A DNA stretch of 64,000 bases from Rusavskia elegans (GCA_011316305.1 SAUG01000082.1:248001-312000); one strand, 5' to 3'. Numbered from the stretch's first letter, positions 25,201 to 37,290 are shown. Numbers and translations: made by a program. Notes: generated from the sequence alone by a model not told the origin.

Positions 25201-25748
25201 ATAGTCTTTTTAATTATAAACTAGTAAAAGTAATTATATTTTCGATTTTTTTAAAATTTTCCAAAATCATTTAAATAGTTATAGAATTAAATTTATAGCT
25301 ATTTTTTTTAGTTAATTTCGGGTGAAAAAATTATAATTTTTTTATATTCCGACTAATTTTTTAAGTATATTAAATAGATAGTTTTTTATTGTTATCTATA
25401 TAATTATCTATTTAATTCTCTAATTCAATTTTATAAACTATAAAATATCTAAATAGATATTTTTATAAACTTTTATAATATTAAAAATTATTTTTTTTAA
25501 TTATTTATTATTTAATATCTTAAAAAATCTAGTTTAAAACTTAATTTTAATAGTTTCTATTTTGTTAATAGTATTTATAAACTAAAATTTCGTTTTTCTA
25601 ATTGAAGAAACGTTAAATTTCTTTTTAAATAATCTTTTAATATAATATTTCTATTAGTTCCCGAATCGACTAGAATTTCTATTAATTATCCGAATAATAT
25701 TAGCTAGATAAAAGTTCGATTTTTAATTATATTCTGGGATTATTATAA
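22202..25748 (-). pseudogene. Gypsy pol relic, copy B
   Basis: Minus-strand protease-RT-RNase H-integrase remains, recognised by collinearity with copy C: protease near 25660, RT about 25000-25500, RNase H about 23400-24880, integrase about 22300-23300. It is interrupted by R1 at 23735-24703. It is saturated with TAA/TAG and no catalytic motif is intact. Confidence 0.6.
23735..24703 (+). repeat. Repeat R1, copy 2
   Basis: 969 bp from agttaatttggtttgattttgg to gctttccaagaagg, inserted in Gypsy copy B. Flanks share aattaat (from 23720 and 24704), consistent with a short duplication. This copy shows the inner frame best: SVLSSDLF, FNSLAE-like block, NNCFAVQQIDIAERLD (about 24370-24420), then VEERLVDRELRVTNYI and DELYTFGCENFFIREYNN near the 3' end (about 24560-24640). 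No known domain identified. Confidence 0.7.
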
Positions 25749-26152
25749 TATAATATTTTTATAAATTAAAAAATATTATATTTGAATCTATCTATAGCTA
25801 TAGACGTGGTTCGAACTACTAATTAGTAAAGGAATTCTGATATAAAATACTATAACTAGTTTTATATATCGATAAATGAAAATTTATAATATTATAAAAT
25901 ATTTTTATTATATAGTTAATTATAATATAAAAATAGAATAATATTTAATAATTTTATTAATAAATAATGAAATTAGTTATCTAGTAGAAATAAAGAGCGA
26001 TATATATAGTAAATGGACTGATTTATCTAATAGAACTAATTTACTAAATATTGGCGACTCCGCGGCCCTAGCGGCTCTAATTAAACCGGGCTATTATTTC
26101 GTTTATTTAATTAATAATCTTAAAATTTTCTGATAGAATCGTAGAAGTAATA
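25749..26152 (-). repeat. LTR of Gypsy copy B (5' LTR)
   Basis: 404 bp, from tataatatttttat to gtagaagtaata. It aligns with 7064-7491 and carries the same gcggccctagcggctctaat block. Confidence 0.75.
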
Positions 26153-26233
26153 TTCTATTAATAAATATTTAATAAATTTCTATTAGTTTTCCGGATTTAA
26201 TCTGATCCGAATTATTTAGCGAATCGATTTAAC

Positions 26234-26597
26234 TAGACTGGCCGGTTCGGGTCGGATTTTCGTCGAATTATCGGATATCCGATCCGATTTTAGTAATCCG
26301 ATCCGGATCCGATTCGACTATAAAATATTTTTAATAAATTATATTTTTAATTAATTAATAAAGGTAATACGTTTAGGTAATATATTTTCTCGAATTAGAA
26401 CCTTTCTAGCTAACGTAGTTAGATAATTAGAATATTTTTTATAAATTCGTATAAGAGTTATACTAGCTTTATACTTTTATACCAAAGTTTAGTAATTTTA
26501 GTAGATCTGATTAGATTACGATTTAGAATCCGAAACCCGGTCGGGTCGGATCGGATTAATTAACCCGAGTTCGAAATCCGACCCGACGGCCAGTCTA
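26234..26597 (+). mobile_element. hAT MITE, type 2, nested in a type 1 MITE
   Basis: 364 bp with left end tagactggccggttcgggtc and right end cccgacggccagtcta. Target duplication is gatttaac (26226-26233) against gatttaat (26598-26605), which differ by C/T. Close relative of 21480-21886. Confidence 0.85.
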
Positions 26598-26685
26598 GAT
26601 TTAATCGATTCGTTAAAACTCGTACCGAAATAGCCAGTCTATTTATAGCCTTTTACTCGGCGGTATAATTATTACTACTAGTTTT

Positions 26686-27160
26686 TGTTATAAGCACACG
26701 CGGCGTGCTTTCAGAAACGCGGTAGTATTTAGTACAGCACTGGATTCTCTATTACGCCTCGACAGGCAGAATAGTCTTAGTAAAATATCTCAGTTATCTT
26801 AGTAAGTAAAGTACCTGAAGAAAGATTATTTCAGCTGTTTCAGCGAATAAAGTATCTAAAAAAGGATATTTTAGTTATTTTAGTAACTAAAGTACCTAAA
26901 GAAAGGTTATTTTAGTTATTACGGTAAGTAAAGTATTTAAAGAAGTAGAAGATCTTATTCTCTATATAGATCTCGAACTCGACGCTTTTATAGCTTATAT
27001 TTAATTTATTAGTTATCGCTATATACTGCTCTAGTAACTAACTGATTTATTCTTATATTAATTTAAGTAACTTTTCGTTATACCTCCGTTTACAAATATA
27101 CTAATAAGTCTAACTAACTCTTAGAGATACCAGACCCCCCCCCCCGGTAGCCCTATAACA
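26686..27160 (+). repeat. Solo LTR of Gypsy family 2, lightly mutated
   Basis: 475 bp with intact TG..CA ends, tgttataagcacacgcggcg and ggtagccctataaca, and a perfect 5-bp duplication gtttt (26681-26685 and 27161-27165). It matches the 491-bp LTRs of the element at 48282-54972 but keeps more CA/TG in its first 100 bases. It contains a run of 13 C at about 27133-27145. It arose by recombination between LTRs of a complete copy. Confidence 0.9.
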
Positions 27161-27165
27161 GTTTT

Positions 27166-27697
27166 CTACGAATAGTAATACTCTATCGATTTAGAAAAAT
27201 CGATAACGATTTTATTTAAAATAATATTTAGTTTAATATCTTTTTCGATTTAGTTATTTTATATATTTTAATATCTACCATTTCAATACAAATAAGATAT
27301 TATCTATATAGTCGTAAAATCTATAATTTTCGAAAAAATTTATATATTATAAACGATACTACTATTTTTTCAAATTTTTAAAAAAACGTATAATATTATT
27401 AGAAGTAATTCGAAAGAAAATATTATTATAGATCTGTAAAAGAAATTTATAGAAAATATTTATAGACGTCTATCGAACTATAAATAGTAAAAGATTAAAT
27501 ATTAAATAGTAGAAAGACTGGCCTATAAAATCTAGAAAGACTATTATAATTAAACAACCCAGTAAAATTATATAAATTATTAAATATATTTATTTAATTA
27601 TAAAAAATTTTGTTTTCTACCGACTTTTTACTACGACAGCTAGATATTAAATTCGATATTTTCTAGCTAGTATAAATGATATAACCGTTTCTACTAT
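27166..27697. other. No recognisable gene
   Basis: AT-rich, TA-enriched spacer. A single agactggcc near 27524 has no partner terminus. No frame, repeat or RNA gene supported. Confidence 0.5.
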
Positions 27698-27702
27698 CTA
27701 TC

Positions 27703-28110
27703 TATAACGTCTCTATATATCAAAAGGTGTTACGCTCGAGCCTAGCTATAGCCGTAGACGTAGTTCGAGCTACCAAATAGTAAAAGAGTTCTAATATAAT
27801 TTATTATAACTAGTTCCGTATAACCGTAAAGGTAAAGTTAAATATTACGAGGTATTTTCGCTACGGAAAAAATTAAAAAGAGAATATCTAAAGATATTTA
27901 GTAATTATATTAACGACTAACGAGAGAAACTATCTATAGAAATAATAAGCGATATATATACTTAAGGTAGCCGATAGGGCCGATAGATAGCTGTCCGCTA
28001 AAAGTCCTAATAAAAGGATCGGCTATAGCGGCTATAGACGGCTATAGATAATTAAGTTCGTTTATCTAGCTAATCTTCTAGCGTACTTCTAAAGAGTCGC
28101 GGACGTAATA
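27703..28110 (-). repeat. LTR of Gypsy copy C (3' LTR)
   Basis: 408 bp, tataacgtctctatatatc to gtcgcggacgtaata; original tgtaac..gtaaca ends are inferred from the copy at 17487-17894. Confidence 0.85.
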
Positions 28111-28139
28111 CGGTCCACTCTATAACGCTTTTCTAAATT

Positions 28140-31100
28140 TTTTTAAAGCCTTTTAGGCGTTTTTAAGATATTTCCTCGGTTTCTAGGTATTTTCCTCGTC
28201 CGGAAACTCTTTCTATTTAACGAAAAACTCGTCCAATTCCTTTTTTTTATTAATAATTTATTTTACTTTATATTTTTTTCCTCTTTAGTAATACCAATAT
28301 TTCGCTAGCGATATTTATTTAAACGTTTTTTTAAGTAGGCCGATATAGAATTTTAGGAAAATTTCTATCGTAGATAATTTAAATAGTACCGTTATTTCTT
28401 TAATATTCTATATTTCGAATATTCTAATATATAGCTTGTCGAATTTCCTATCCGTTAGATTTTTTATTAATAGTAGTATCCTAACTCTTTTTCTAATATC
28501 GTAATCCTTTCTAGATTTATCTACTCTATCTTTAATCTTCGCCTTTATTTATTTTATCTTTATTTAAGCTTTATCCTAGTTATTTTTTATTCTATCGATA
28601 AAGGTTTATATCGCTGGATTCTTCGTATTTACGACGATATCTTACCTTAAGATCTTGCTATATAAGAGCCCGTTAGATATTATTTATATATTTTCGTTAT
28701 AAGATAAATTAATTGCTATTTAAACTATCGGTAGAAATATAATCTAGTCCTTTTCCTCTTCCGAACAGTAGATCCTAAAATATACTTCTAATATCTGATT
28801 TATTCTTTCTATCTATCTGTTAGTCTAAGGGTAGAACGAGATTAATATAGCCTATTCTATTCCGACTATCTAGACTGATCCTTTTATAAAGTTAGAAACG
28901 AAGAGCTTGTTTCTATTTAATATAATTTTTTCTACGATACCGTTTTTATAGAATACGATTCGTAATAGTCGAAAATTTAGCTATTCTGCTATTATTATAG
29001 TTTTATAAAGTATAAATCTTATATATTTCGTAAATCCGTCTACAGTTATTATAATTATATTATATAATATTGATTTATATAGATTAATCGACTTCGGTAA
29101 ACCTTTTATAAAATCTAAAACGATCTATTAATACGGTTACTTCGACGTTTACGTTAGAAATAATTTACTAACTAGTTCTTATTTACTTTTTTTAGATATA
29201 GTATACTCGAGGTAATTTTTAATATATTCTTCGACGTACTTCTTAAAAATCGATAAATTTATCTTTATCTAAATTCTTTTAAATATTTTTATAACCTTTT
29301 AGTATTCTGTAGTTTTTAGATCGTAAGTTTATCGGATTATATCTGTAATTTCTTCCGATATTTCTACTTTTTCTAAAACTACTCTATTTTTCTTTAGTAA
29401 TAGTCGGTTCATCTTTTTTCTAGTTTCGTAATCTGCTCTTCGATTTAGCGTATCGATAAGTATATTATCTGTTTCTTTAATATATCGTATTTCGAAATTA
29501 TAATATATAACCTCTTCCGCCTATTTTATTTACTTTTAGTTAAATTCTTTATCGATTAATAATAATAAAAGATTTTTGTAATTAATATATACTATTACTT
29601 TTTTTAACGTTTCGTTTATATATAATCTCTAATATCTTAAATTTACTATAATTACTAATATTTTCTTATATTTAGTTATATAATTAATTTTCGCTAGAAT
29701 CAATTTCCTTAAATAATACCCTAAAGGTATTTTTTTCTATACTACGCAGAATTCTATTATTCTATCTAAAGCGTTTATATAGAATATTATTTATTCGTTT
29801 AGATCGAAGAATTTCAGGACTTCTTCGCTTGCGAAACTTTATTTAATTTTCTTAAAGGATTCGTTTTCGATCTTTATCTATTAAAACGTGATATCGTTTC
29901 GTAATAGATCTATTAAAGAGACTATTTTCTTCGTATATCTACCTGTTAAAAATCTAATAAAATCCTATAAATCTAAAAAAATTTTATATATTTTTTTTAT
30001 TTTTAGATATTAGCTATTCTTTAATTATTTATAATTTATTTACTACTATTATAATACTTTCTTGTTTAATTATATACCCTAAAAATATTACTTCTTTTTT
30101 AAAAATTTCTAATTTTTTATTTTTAACTCTAAAATTATATTTTCGAAACTTTTATAATATTTAATAAATATATTACTTATATTTTTTCTTTTTTTCGGAG
30201 ATTATTAATACGTTATCTATATATACTATTATAAAAATACTAAAATAATCGTTTAATATTGTATTAACCGTTCGTTATAGGATCGCGAGCGCGTTTATTA
30301 ATCTAAAAAGTATAACTAGGTATTCGAATAATCCGTATTTCGTTTCAAATACTATTTTCTATTCGTTTCTATCTTTTATCCTTAGTAGGTTAAAAGCGTC
30401 TCTTAGGTCAAATTTCGTAAAAAATTTAGCTTTCCCTATCTTAGACTTTAAATCTGCTAGGAGAGATAAGAGATATTTATTATTTTATATTACGGTATTA
30501 AATCGTCTAAAGTCGATATAAAACCTAAAGTTTCCGTTCTTTTTAAAAGTAAATATTATAGATTATCTCGTTTTTAATTTAGAATATTATATATATCCTC
30601 TTTTAAAGTTATAATTAATATATTTTCGTAATACGTTTAATTAGTTATTATTTAATCTATAGACTAACTCGGCTTTAAACTTTTCTAGATCCGTTATAAT
30701 AATTTCGTAATATTTTTAAATATAAGCTGATAAAGATAATTTTCCTTTCGGTTCCTTTAATACGTTTTAGAATTTTCTAAATAGTTATAGAACTTCGTCT
30801 ATAGTAGCTAATTTCTTTTTAGTCTACTATTTCCGGGTAAAGGCGCTATATACCTTTTTTATCCCGGTTAACTTTTTAAATATACTAAGTAGATAACTTC
30901 TAATCTTTATCTATATCGATTTTTACTCGATATTTAGATTCTATTCTATAAGTTAAAGAATTTCTAAAGAGATATCTTTTTATATTTTTATAATATTAAA
31001 AACGATTCTTTTTTTATATTTATTACTTTGAATTTAAAAGAGTTTAATTTAAAACAGGACTTTAATAGTATCTATTTTATTAATAGTTCTTATAAAATAA

Positions 31101-31261
31101 AGCTCTATTTTTTTAATTAAAAGGATACTAAACCTTTTTATATAGTCTTCCGATATAATATTACTAGTAGCTTCTAAATTAACTAGTATTTCTACGGATT
31201 ATCTAAATAACGTTAATTAGATAAAAATTCGATTTTTATCTATCTTCCGGAGTCGTTAAAG
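28140..31261 (-). pseudogene. Gypsy polyprotein (protease-RT-RNase H-integrase), copy C
   Basis: The retropepsin motif reads ILVNLEATSNIISED (31142-31190), where an Asp-Ser-Gly triad would be expected, so the catalytic Asp is now Asn and Gly is Glu. The RT follows with FYIDFRRFN (about 30500), AKFFTKFDLRDAFNLL (about 30390-30440) and VYIDN in place of YxDD (about 30207-30226), losing the second catalytic Asp. RNase H covers about 29500-29950, and the integrase core begins LDFIKGLPKS (about 29090-29120) followed by ITVDGFTKYIRF. Stops are TAA/TAG. Gag and a chromodomain were not found. Family is certain, activity lost. Confidence 0.85.
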
Positions 31262-31670
31262 TATAACGTCCCTATATATTAAAGAGCGTTACGCTTAAGT
31301 CTAGCTATAGCAGTAGACGTAGTTCGAACTACTAAATAGTAAAGGAGTTCCAGCGTAGATTATCGTAACTAGTCTCGTATAACTATAAAGGTAAGATTAT
31401 AATATTACGAGATATCTTCGTTCTAAAGATTATTAAAAAGAAAATATCTAAAGGTATTTAATAATTATATTAACGACTAACGAGAAAAGCTATCTATAGA
31501 AGTAATAAACGATATATATACTAAAGGTAGCCGATAGAGCCGATAGATAGCCGTTCGCTAAGAGTCTTAATAAAAAGGTCGGCTACGGCGGCTATAGACT
31601 GCTATAGATAATTAGGCTCGCTTGCCTGGCCAATCTTCCAGCGTACCTCTGTGGAATCGCGGACGTAATA
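31262..31670 (-). repeat. LTR of Gypsy copy C (5' LTR)
   Basis: 409 bp, tataacgtccctatata to atcgcggacgtaata. It keeps the gcctggccaatcttccag block almost unmutated. Confidence 0.85.
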
Positions 31671-31789
31671 CTATTAATCTTTTTTTTATAGATTTAAAAA
31701 ATAAATATTATATACTACGCTTTCTAATAGTAGATATAAACTCGGATATCATTTTTATAGAATAATAGATATTTATAGATATATATTAT

Positions 31790-32200
31790 TAGACTGGCTA
31801 TTTCGATACGGGTTCCCGTTAGTATTAAAAAAACCCGTATCGAGTTTTAATAATTAAGATCAATCGACTCGCTAAACGGTTTAGATCGGGTTAAATCTAG
31901 AAATCTAAAAGAAATCCGTTAAAAATTTAATAAAATTTACATATTATAAATACTATAATTTTATTTACATATTATATATTATATATTAAAATAATATATT
32001 TTTTCTATTTAGTAAATTTATAACTTTTTTATACTATATTCTAATTAAAAAATCAAAATTTAGCGATAATTTCGAATTAGATTAGATTATAAATTAGAAA
32101 CTAAAAATCAATTGGTTTAGTACTCAAAAAAATTAGAACCGATTTAGATCGAGCCGATTCTACTAATTCGAATTCGATATCCGATCCGACAGCCAATCTA
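31790..32200 (-). mobile_element. hAT MITE, type 1 (inverted)
   Basis: 411 bp with left end tagactggctatttcgatacgg and right end ccgatccgacagccaatcta, inverted relative to 7941-8406. Perfect 8-bp duplication tatattat at 31782-31789 and 32201-32208. Confidence 0.85.
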
Positions 32201-32208
32201 TATATTAT

Positions 32209-33815
32209 AAAAGTATTAATATAATATAAAAAATCCTTCTATTACTTTATCTCTGTTATTCTAGGTTTCTTTTATAATTTCTATAGAGATTTTTCAAATT
32301 CTATTACAGTTTTTTAGATTTTTAAAATTTTTATAATCAATTTTAGCAGTTTTATATCTAAAAATAATGATCTATATATAATAATATCTTATAATATTTA
32401 CGATCTATAATATATTATAAACCTACTAAATAGATTATTTTCTAATTTTTTTTATATTAATTAGATGCTCGCTGCGTCGTTGAACTAATTTATTCTAATA
32501 AATACTAGATATCGTCGCTCGAAATCTTTAATAATAGATTATATATCGCTATCTTTAATTTACTATATATTTGATAACGGATTAGATTAGTTTTTAGCTA
32601 TTTAAAACAATATGGGTCTCTAGAATAAAGTTTTACAATATTTAAAATATCGACTTTCTTTATTTTCGACGTTATATTTTCTTTAGATTCTTTTTCCGCT
32701 GTTACTATAGCTAAATATCTTGTAATGTTGTTATAAAACGAACTACTTCGATATAATTTAATATAAAATATTGGAAAACCGGCTAGAATTTCTAAAAAAA
32801 ACCTTTTTAATAGATTGTATAACGTTATTAGATAGCCAATTTTATAGTAGCAATGTGTTAACCCGCGGTAAAAAGTTATATTCTAGAAGAAATAAAGTTT
32901 TAATCGAGTTTTAAATCTTTTATAGATATTAAAATATTCGGTAGATTTTTTTTTAAATTATAATATAAATTTTCTTTTAGAGAATATAGAATACGCCAGC
33001 TAAATAGAGTCGAAAACTTTTGAAATCTATACTACTACTATCGTATCGATGTATTTTCCGGTCTAACAATTTTTATAAATATTTAAATTGGATATAGAAG
33101 TTGGTTCTATAATATTAAAAAATAAATTTTACTTTTCGATTTTATTTTAAATAAACCGTTTAAATAAAGTATATAATATAATTTTAATATCGTTTTTATC
33201 ATTATTAAATATCAATAGATTTCTCCTTAGTTTTCTCTAATACGAATATAGATACGATATATTTTATTCTTAATATTAGCTATATATCTCGTAGCTATAA
33301 CTATTTATATATATAGTTTCTGGATTTGAACGTATTTTATCGTATAAATTATCAATAGTAGATTTATAATACTATTTATATAGTCGACCGTCGTATATAA
33401 TTTAGAATATTTCAATATCAAAATATCAATCTTTATTACTAACGTCTTTAATCGAAACTTTTTAAATATCTAATTGGACGTTTAGATCTAATAATATTAT
33501 TATTTTATTTTTTTTATTTTTCGAATAATTTTCGATATAGCGGATCGTAACTAGTAGTTATCTAACAAGCTATACTAAAGTTATTAGAAGCCGTTATATC
33601 AAATTAACCGTTCAACTTCGTTATAGATTATTTTTCGCCTCGCTAGTTAGATATTATCTCTAATTTATAGTAGATATCCAAAAAGATTTGTTACGTAGTT
33701 TCTAGTAAACTATTATATTTATAAAAAGTCCAATTCTTTATTTTTTATATTCTACTATCTATCGTTTATAAATGTAATAATTTTAGTGGTATTTAGTTTT
33801 TCAACCCTTTTAATT
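32209..33815. other. Low-copy DNA without recognisable gene
   Basis: Moderately RIP-mutated, with CA/TG better kept than in the transposons. A minus-strand frame at about 33050-32870 (FQKFSTLFSWRILYSLK, NLPNILISIKDLKL) looks protein-like but cannot be assigned. Nothing else is supported. Confidence 0.4.
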
Positions 33816-34022
33816 TTAAAGATTTGTCGTTATTAGACAGCTTGCTGTCTTTCTACCGTCGATTTCAAGTATCTCCTTACTCCTAGTACAGTACGCTACG
33901 ATATCTACTCGTTTATATATTGGCTGTAAAGCTACGTCGTATATATTCGATATATTCGGCGGATATCTAAAGCTTTTATACTTATAAACGTAATTTTTTA
34001 AATGTTTTATAAAATGTTCCAA
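33816..34022 (-). pseudogene. R2 segment: conserved 68-residue frame, unknown
   Basis: Open frame from ATG at 34022 with normal CA/TG content. Residues 19-55 (FRYPPNISNIYDVALQPIY then KRVDIVAYCTRSKEILEID) have a degenerate counterpart on the plus strand at about 44030-44175 and a shorter one on the minus strand at about 34390-34440 (PPDISNI, then KRLDI). Such sharing between otherwise unrelated low-copy stretches suggests fragments of a dispersed gene family or an uncharacterised element. No domain recognised; more likely a fragment than a complete gene. Confidence 0.4.
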
Positions 34023-34122
34023 CGCTTGAATTACTTAAATATATCTAATAAAATCATTTAAGTATATTAAATATATAATAGAAAAAGACTTTAAAAAGAA
34101 AAAAAGTTAGCTTAATCTAGTA

Positions 34123-34230
34123 GTCGCAGCCGAGATTCGAATCTAGATAGCTGTATTTATAACGTATCCGCCCTTTTACTTTATTAGATAAAGATCTAAA
34201 TAGAGTTTAGCTATTCGGCTAAAACAGAAC
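34123..34230 (-). tRNA. tRNA-like relic (pseudo-tRNA or SINE head)
   Basis: On the minus strand tagccgaatagctaa (34203-34221 region) resembles a class II tRNA A box, and agattcgaatctcgg (34130-34145 region) resembles a B box, followed by ctgcgac as a 3' acceptor strand (34123-34129). Between them ctttatctaataaag can form an anticodon-type hairpin and there is room for a long variable arm, as in Leu/Ser tRNA. The 5' acceptor strand does not pair well with the 3' strand, so it is not a functional gene. A tRNA-derived SINE is possible. Confidence 0.3.
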
Positions 34231-35149
34231 TATATAGCGTATATTATATCTTCACGCAAGATTTTGTAAATAGATTTTAAACGCCTTACTTTATATATAT
34301 AGTAATTTTAATATTCGGCTTCTATTATTCTTTTTTAGAGGCTTTTAGATATCTAGCCGTTTATCGAATGGTTATGAAACGCCGTTAGTTATATTCGATA
34401 TATCCGCCGGACTTTTTAAAGTTTTCACAGTTTTAAAACGTTTAAATCCGTTATAGCGTTTATTTAGCTTCTTTACATTGGCGTTCTACTAAATATCCTG
34501 ATCTTGAAGCTTTCCTATCCTGCTATAGAGTTCTCTACCCGGTTCTACGACGGATATAAGGATATCTTCGACCTTAGCGCTTTTCTAATACTAAAAAACG
34601 GCCGTAGCCGCCGTAAAGTCTGTTCGCAATATATTAAATCTCGATCGATATCTTCTCTCTCTATCTTATAATTCTATTTCTTTTTTACTCTATCTAGAAA
34701 CGTAAATTTCTGGCTCTAATTAACTCTAATAGGTAGAAATCTGTATATCCAATAAAAACAGCTAAACTAAAATCGGCCGCTCTATTAATAACTGCTTTCT
34801 TGCCGGCATACGAAATTATATATTATCGAATTCTTCCTTCTATACAAGCGCCTGCTTAAAAACGGAACTTTTAAATCTACGAGGATAAAGATAATCACGG
34901 CCTTATATCTCTAATTTTTTAAGTATTTAAAAGATTTCGTATCGGCTTTCCTATTTCGAGCTAGCTAACTCTAATATAATAAGACTCTATATTACGTTTA
35001 TCTACTTTTACTATAGGCGCTTCTACTTCTAGCTAGCCGACGCCTAGCTAGTCTATATCTACTAAAAAATTTTTCCTAAAACTGTCGGATATTCTTTCGA
35101 GAAATATCGTTTATATCTAAGCTCCCTAACCCGTCGCCGCTCTAGCGCG

Positions 35150-36817
35150 AATTCATTTTATAATAGAAGATAGAAAAGAGAAGTTAGAGTTCGATAAAAC
35201 CTAGAGAGATAAATTCGATTTAAATAGAAGGATCGATATAATAGATATCAAAGAAAATAAGAAAAATAAAGCGAAATACTAGATTTCCCTCTTCTATTAT
35301 TATAGGATACTTCTATATTATCTCGAGTTTTTTTCTAGTTTAAAACCAATATAATAAAGAGTAACTATCGGATCTATCTATTCCTTCCTAAACGCCCTCG
35401 CGCTTTATTAAATATAAAGTCTATAGTATTACTCGTGGTCGCCGCTAATTTATAATACTTTTTGATCTTTTATATAATATCTATATTACCGAAACGCCTA
35501 GAACAGCTATCGAAGATAAATAGTATTATAATAGAGGTTATAAAACTCTTCAGTTTTATTTCTTCGATTATAATTACTATTTTACCAGATATCGTAATTA
35601 TCTAAATCTAAAATAGTTTCAATCTCTAACTATCGAGTAAGACTATTATAAGTTCGTTAAGTAAATAGATTTTAATAGTTCTATTGTTCGGAAACAGGAT
35701 TAGATCGCCGCAAAAACCTTCTATAACTCGCTATCTAACGTAAAGATAGAATCTTATATAGTTTACTCCGAAAAGACGTTTAATCTTAAAGTTAAAACCG
35801 TCTATAGCGAGGATATCTGCGTCCGATATTAACGCTCTTATAAATCTAAAAGATAATATTAAATTCGAATAACTAACCTGTATAGCGGCGCTAATAATAT
35901 AGATCTAGGCGCTATTTCCTCTAGCTTACTAGAATTTAATACAATAGAAAAAAATCTAATCGCGCGAGCTAGTATCTAGATATCGGTTTAAAAGTATAAA
36001 GATAATTGATTCTACTATTCCGACTATATATATAGCTTTATAGCGAATACAGCGAAAATTATAATAAAGTTACCTCTTTTTTCTAATAAATTAGAGATTT
36101 TAAAACTCGTTTTTCTATCCGCCGACTCTAAGAGTAATATTCGGTATAAGTTTAAAAAAAAATATATTGTACGCCGTAGCCGTATAGAGATCTGGCTCCG
36201 GTATCTTATCGTCTATTATCTAGAATATTATAATATTACTATCGACGAAAAACGTCTTTTTTAACTACTACTCGATAAATCTATCTACGATCGACTATCT
36301 AAATAGAAATAAAAGCGATCTATTACTAACGATAAATAAAACGCCGAGGAATTATCCGTAGAGATAATAGATATAGGCGGCGATAATATCATCTTTATCG
36401 AAGAATCTATTATATCTAATCTATTTGTTAAAAGAATCAAGCGTATATAGCTCGCCGCCGCTTTCGATCGTTTTTATAATAAAGATTAAAATATAATTAA
36501 TTTTATATTACTTACCGCTATCTCTATCTTTTCAGCGATAACTATTAGAGATATTCTTTTTAGCGAAAATAACCCTTCTAACTATATCCTCTTTCTCGCT
36601 TTCTCTATATCGTTTCTAAATAGAGCAATTTTCTTTATAGCGAGCCGCTAGGAGAATATTTCGAAATCTAAATATATATATTATCTACTACGCTATAAAA
36701 ACGATCGTTTCGCCCTCTATTTTAAATTTCGTTACGAGGCGTTTAATTATAATTTATATAAACAGACTAGTAAAACAAGCCGTTATATATAGAAGATTTA
36801 TAAATATTCTATACTAG
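35150..36817 (+). pseudogene. Helitron Rep-helicase, N-terminal half
   Basis: Long frame with mostly TAG/TAA stops. Readable blocks include QFYFFDYNYYFTRYRN (about 35550), EIWLRYLIVYYLEYYNITIDEKRLF (about 36190-36260), AEELSVEIIDIGGDN (about 36340-36390), LFLAFSISF (the FPTLFP-like site, about 36590) and YIYYLLRYKNDRFALYFKF then RYEAFN (about 36674-36750). That last block matches the conserved HLLRY..GRFA.HPRFR.. segment of the Helitron N-terminal domain. The frame is broken by the MITE at 36826. The HUH nuclease motif could not be located. Confidence 0.7.
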
Positions 36818-36825
36818 ATAAAAAT

Positions 36826-37290
36826 TAGACTGATCGTCGGGTCGAGTTTCGAATTCGGGTTAAAAAAACCGATCCAATCCGAATCGGTTCCGACTTTTCT
36901 AGATACCGAACCGAAAGATTTTTAATTTTTAATTTATAACCCGATCTAATCTAATTCGGTACCGCTAAAATACTAAATTCTAGTATAAAAGTATAACTCT
37001 AGTAGAAAAGTTATATCTATTTATCTAAAAAAATTCTAGTTAATTTACTACGCTAGCTAAAAGGATCTTTATAAAACTAAATATATTATCTAAATATATA
37101 ATCGTTTTATATAATTATTAAATAAATTAGTTGTAATATTTTACTTTTAATAAAATTTTAATAGATTTCTATCGGATTTTCGGATTCGATCCGATCTAAA
37201 TCGTTTAGCGAATCGATTTAACCGACTCGTTAAAACTCGATACGGGTTTCTATAGTATCGACGGGAACCTATACCGAAGTAGCCAGTCTA
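36826..37290 (+). mobile_element. hAT MITE, type 1, inside the Helitron
   Basis: 465 bp, tagactgatcgtcgggtcg to ccgaagtagccagtcta, with a perfect 8-bp duplication ataaaaat at 36818-36825 and 37291-37298. It provides the uninterrupted reference for the split MITE 21092-26641. Confidence 0.9.

Larger units (their letters stand above)
21413..26152 (-). mobile_element. Ty3/Gypsy family 1, copy B
   Basis: Left LTR 21413-22201 (contains a MITE), right LTR 25749-26152, interior 22202-25748 on the minus strand (contains an R1 copy). It is inserted in a MITE; flanks tacta and ttcta agree at four of five bases. It is collinear with copies A and C but heavily TA-enriched. An interior without gag matches copy C. 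Confidence 0.75.
21092..26641 (+). mobile_element. hAT MITE, type 1, split by Gypsy copy B and a second MITE
   Basis: The left part 21092-21412 starts tagactggccgtcgagtcg. The right part resumes after the Gypsy element at 26153 and ends cgaaatagccagtcta at 26641. Target duplication is tttattgc (21084-21091) against tttatagc (26642-26649). The joined parts correspond along their length to the MITE at 36826-37290. Another MITE (26234-26597) interrupts the right part. Confidence 0.8.
27703..31670 (-). mobile_element. Ty3/Gypsy family 1, copy C, complete between LTRs
   Basis: LTRs 27703-28110 and 31262-31670; 5-bp target duplication ctatc (27698-27702) against ctatt (31671-31675). The 3.15 kb interior reads on the minus strand as protease, reverse transcriptase, RNase H and integrase. 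Gag is absent: the interior begins almost directly in the protease. LTRs match those of the gag-bearing 14536-17894 element closely. This is the least damaged family 1 pol copy here. Confidence 0.85.

Noticed and set aside
27524..27532. agactggcc as a MITE terminus
   Set aside because: No matching inverted end, no subterminal GC block and no 8-bp duplication.
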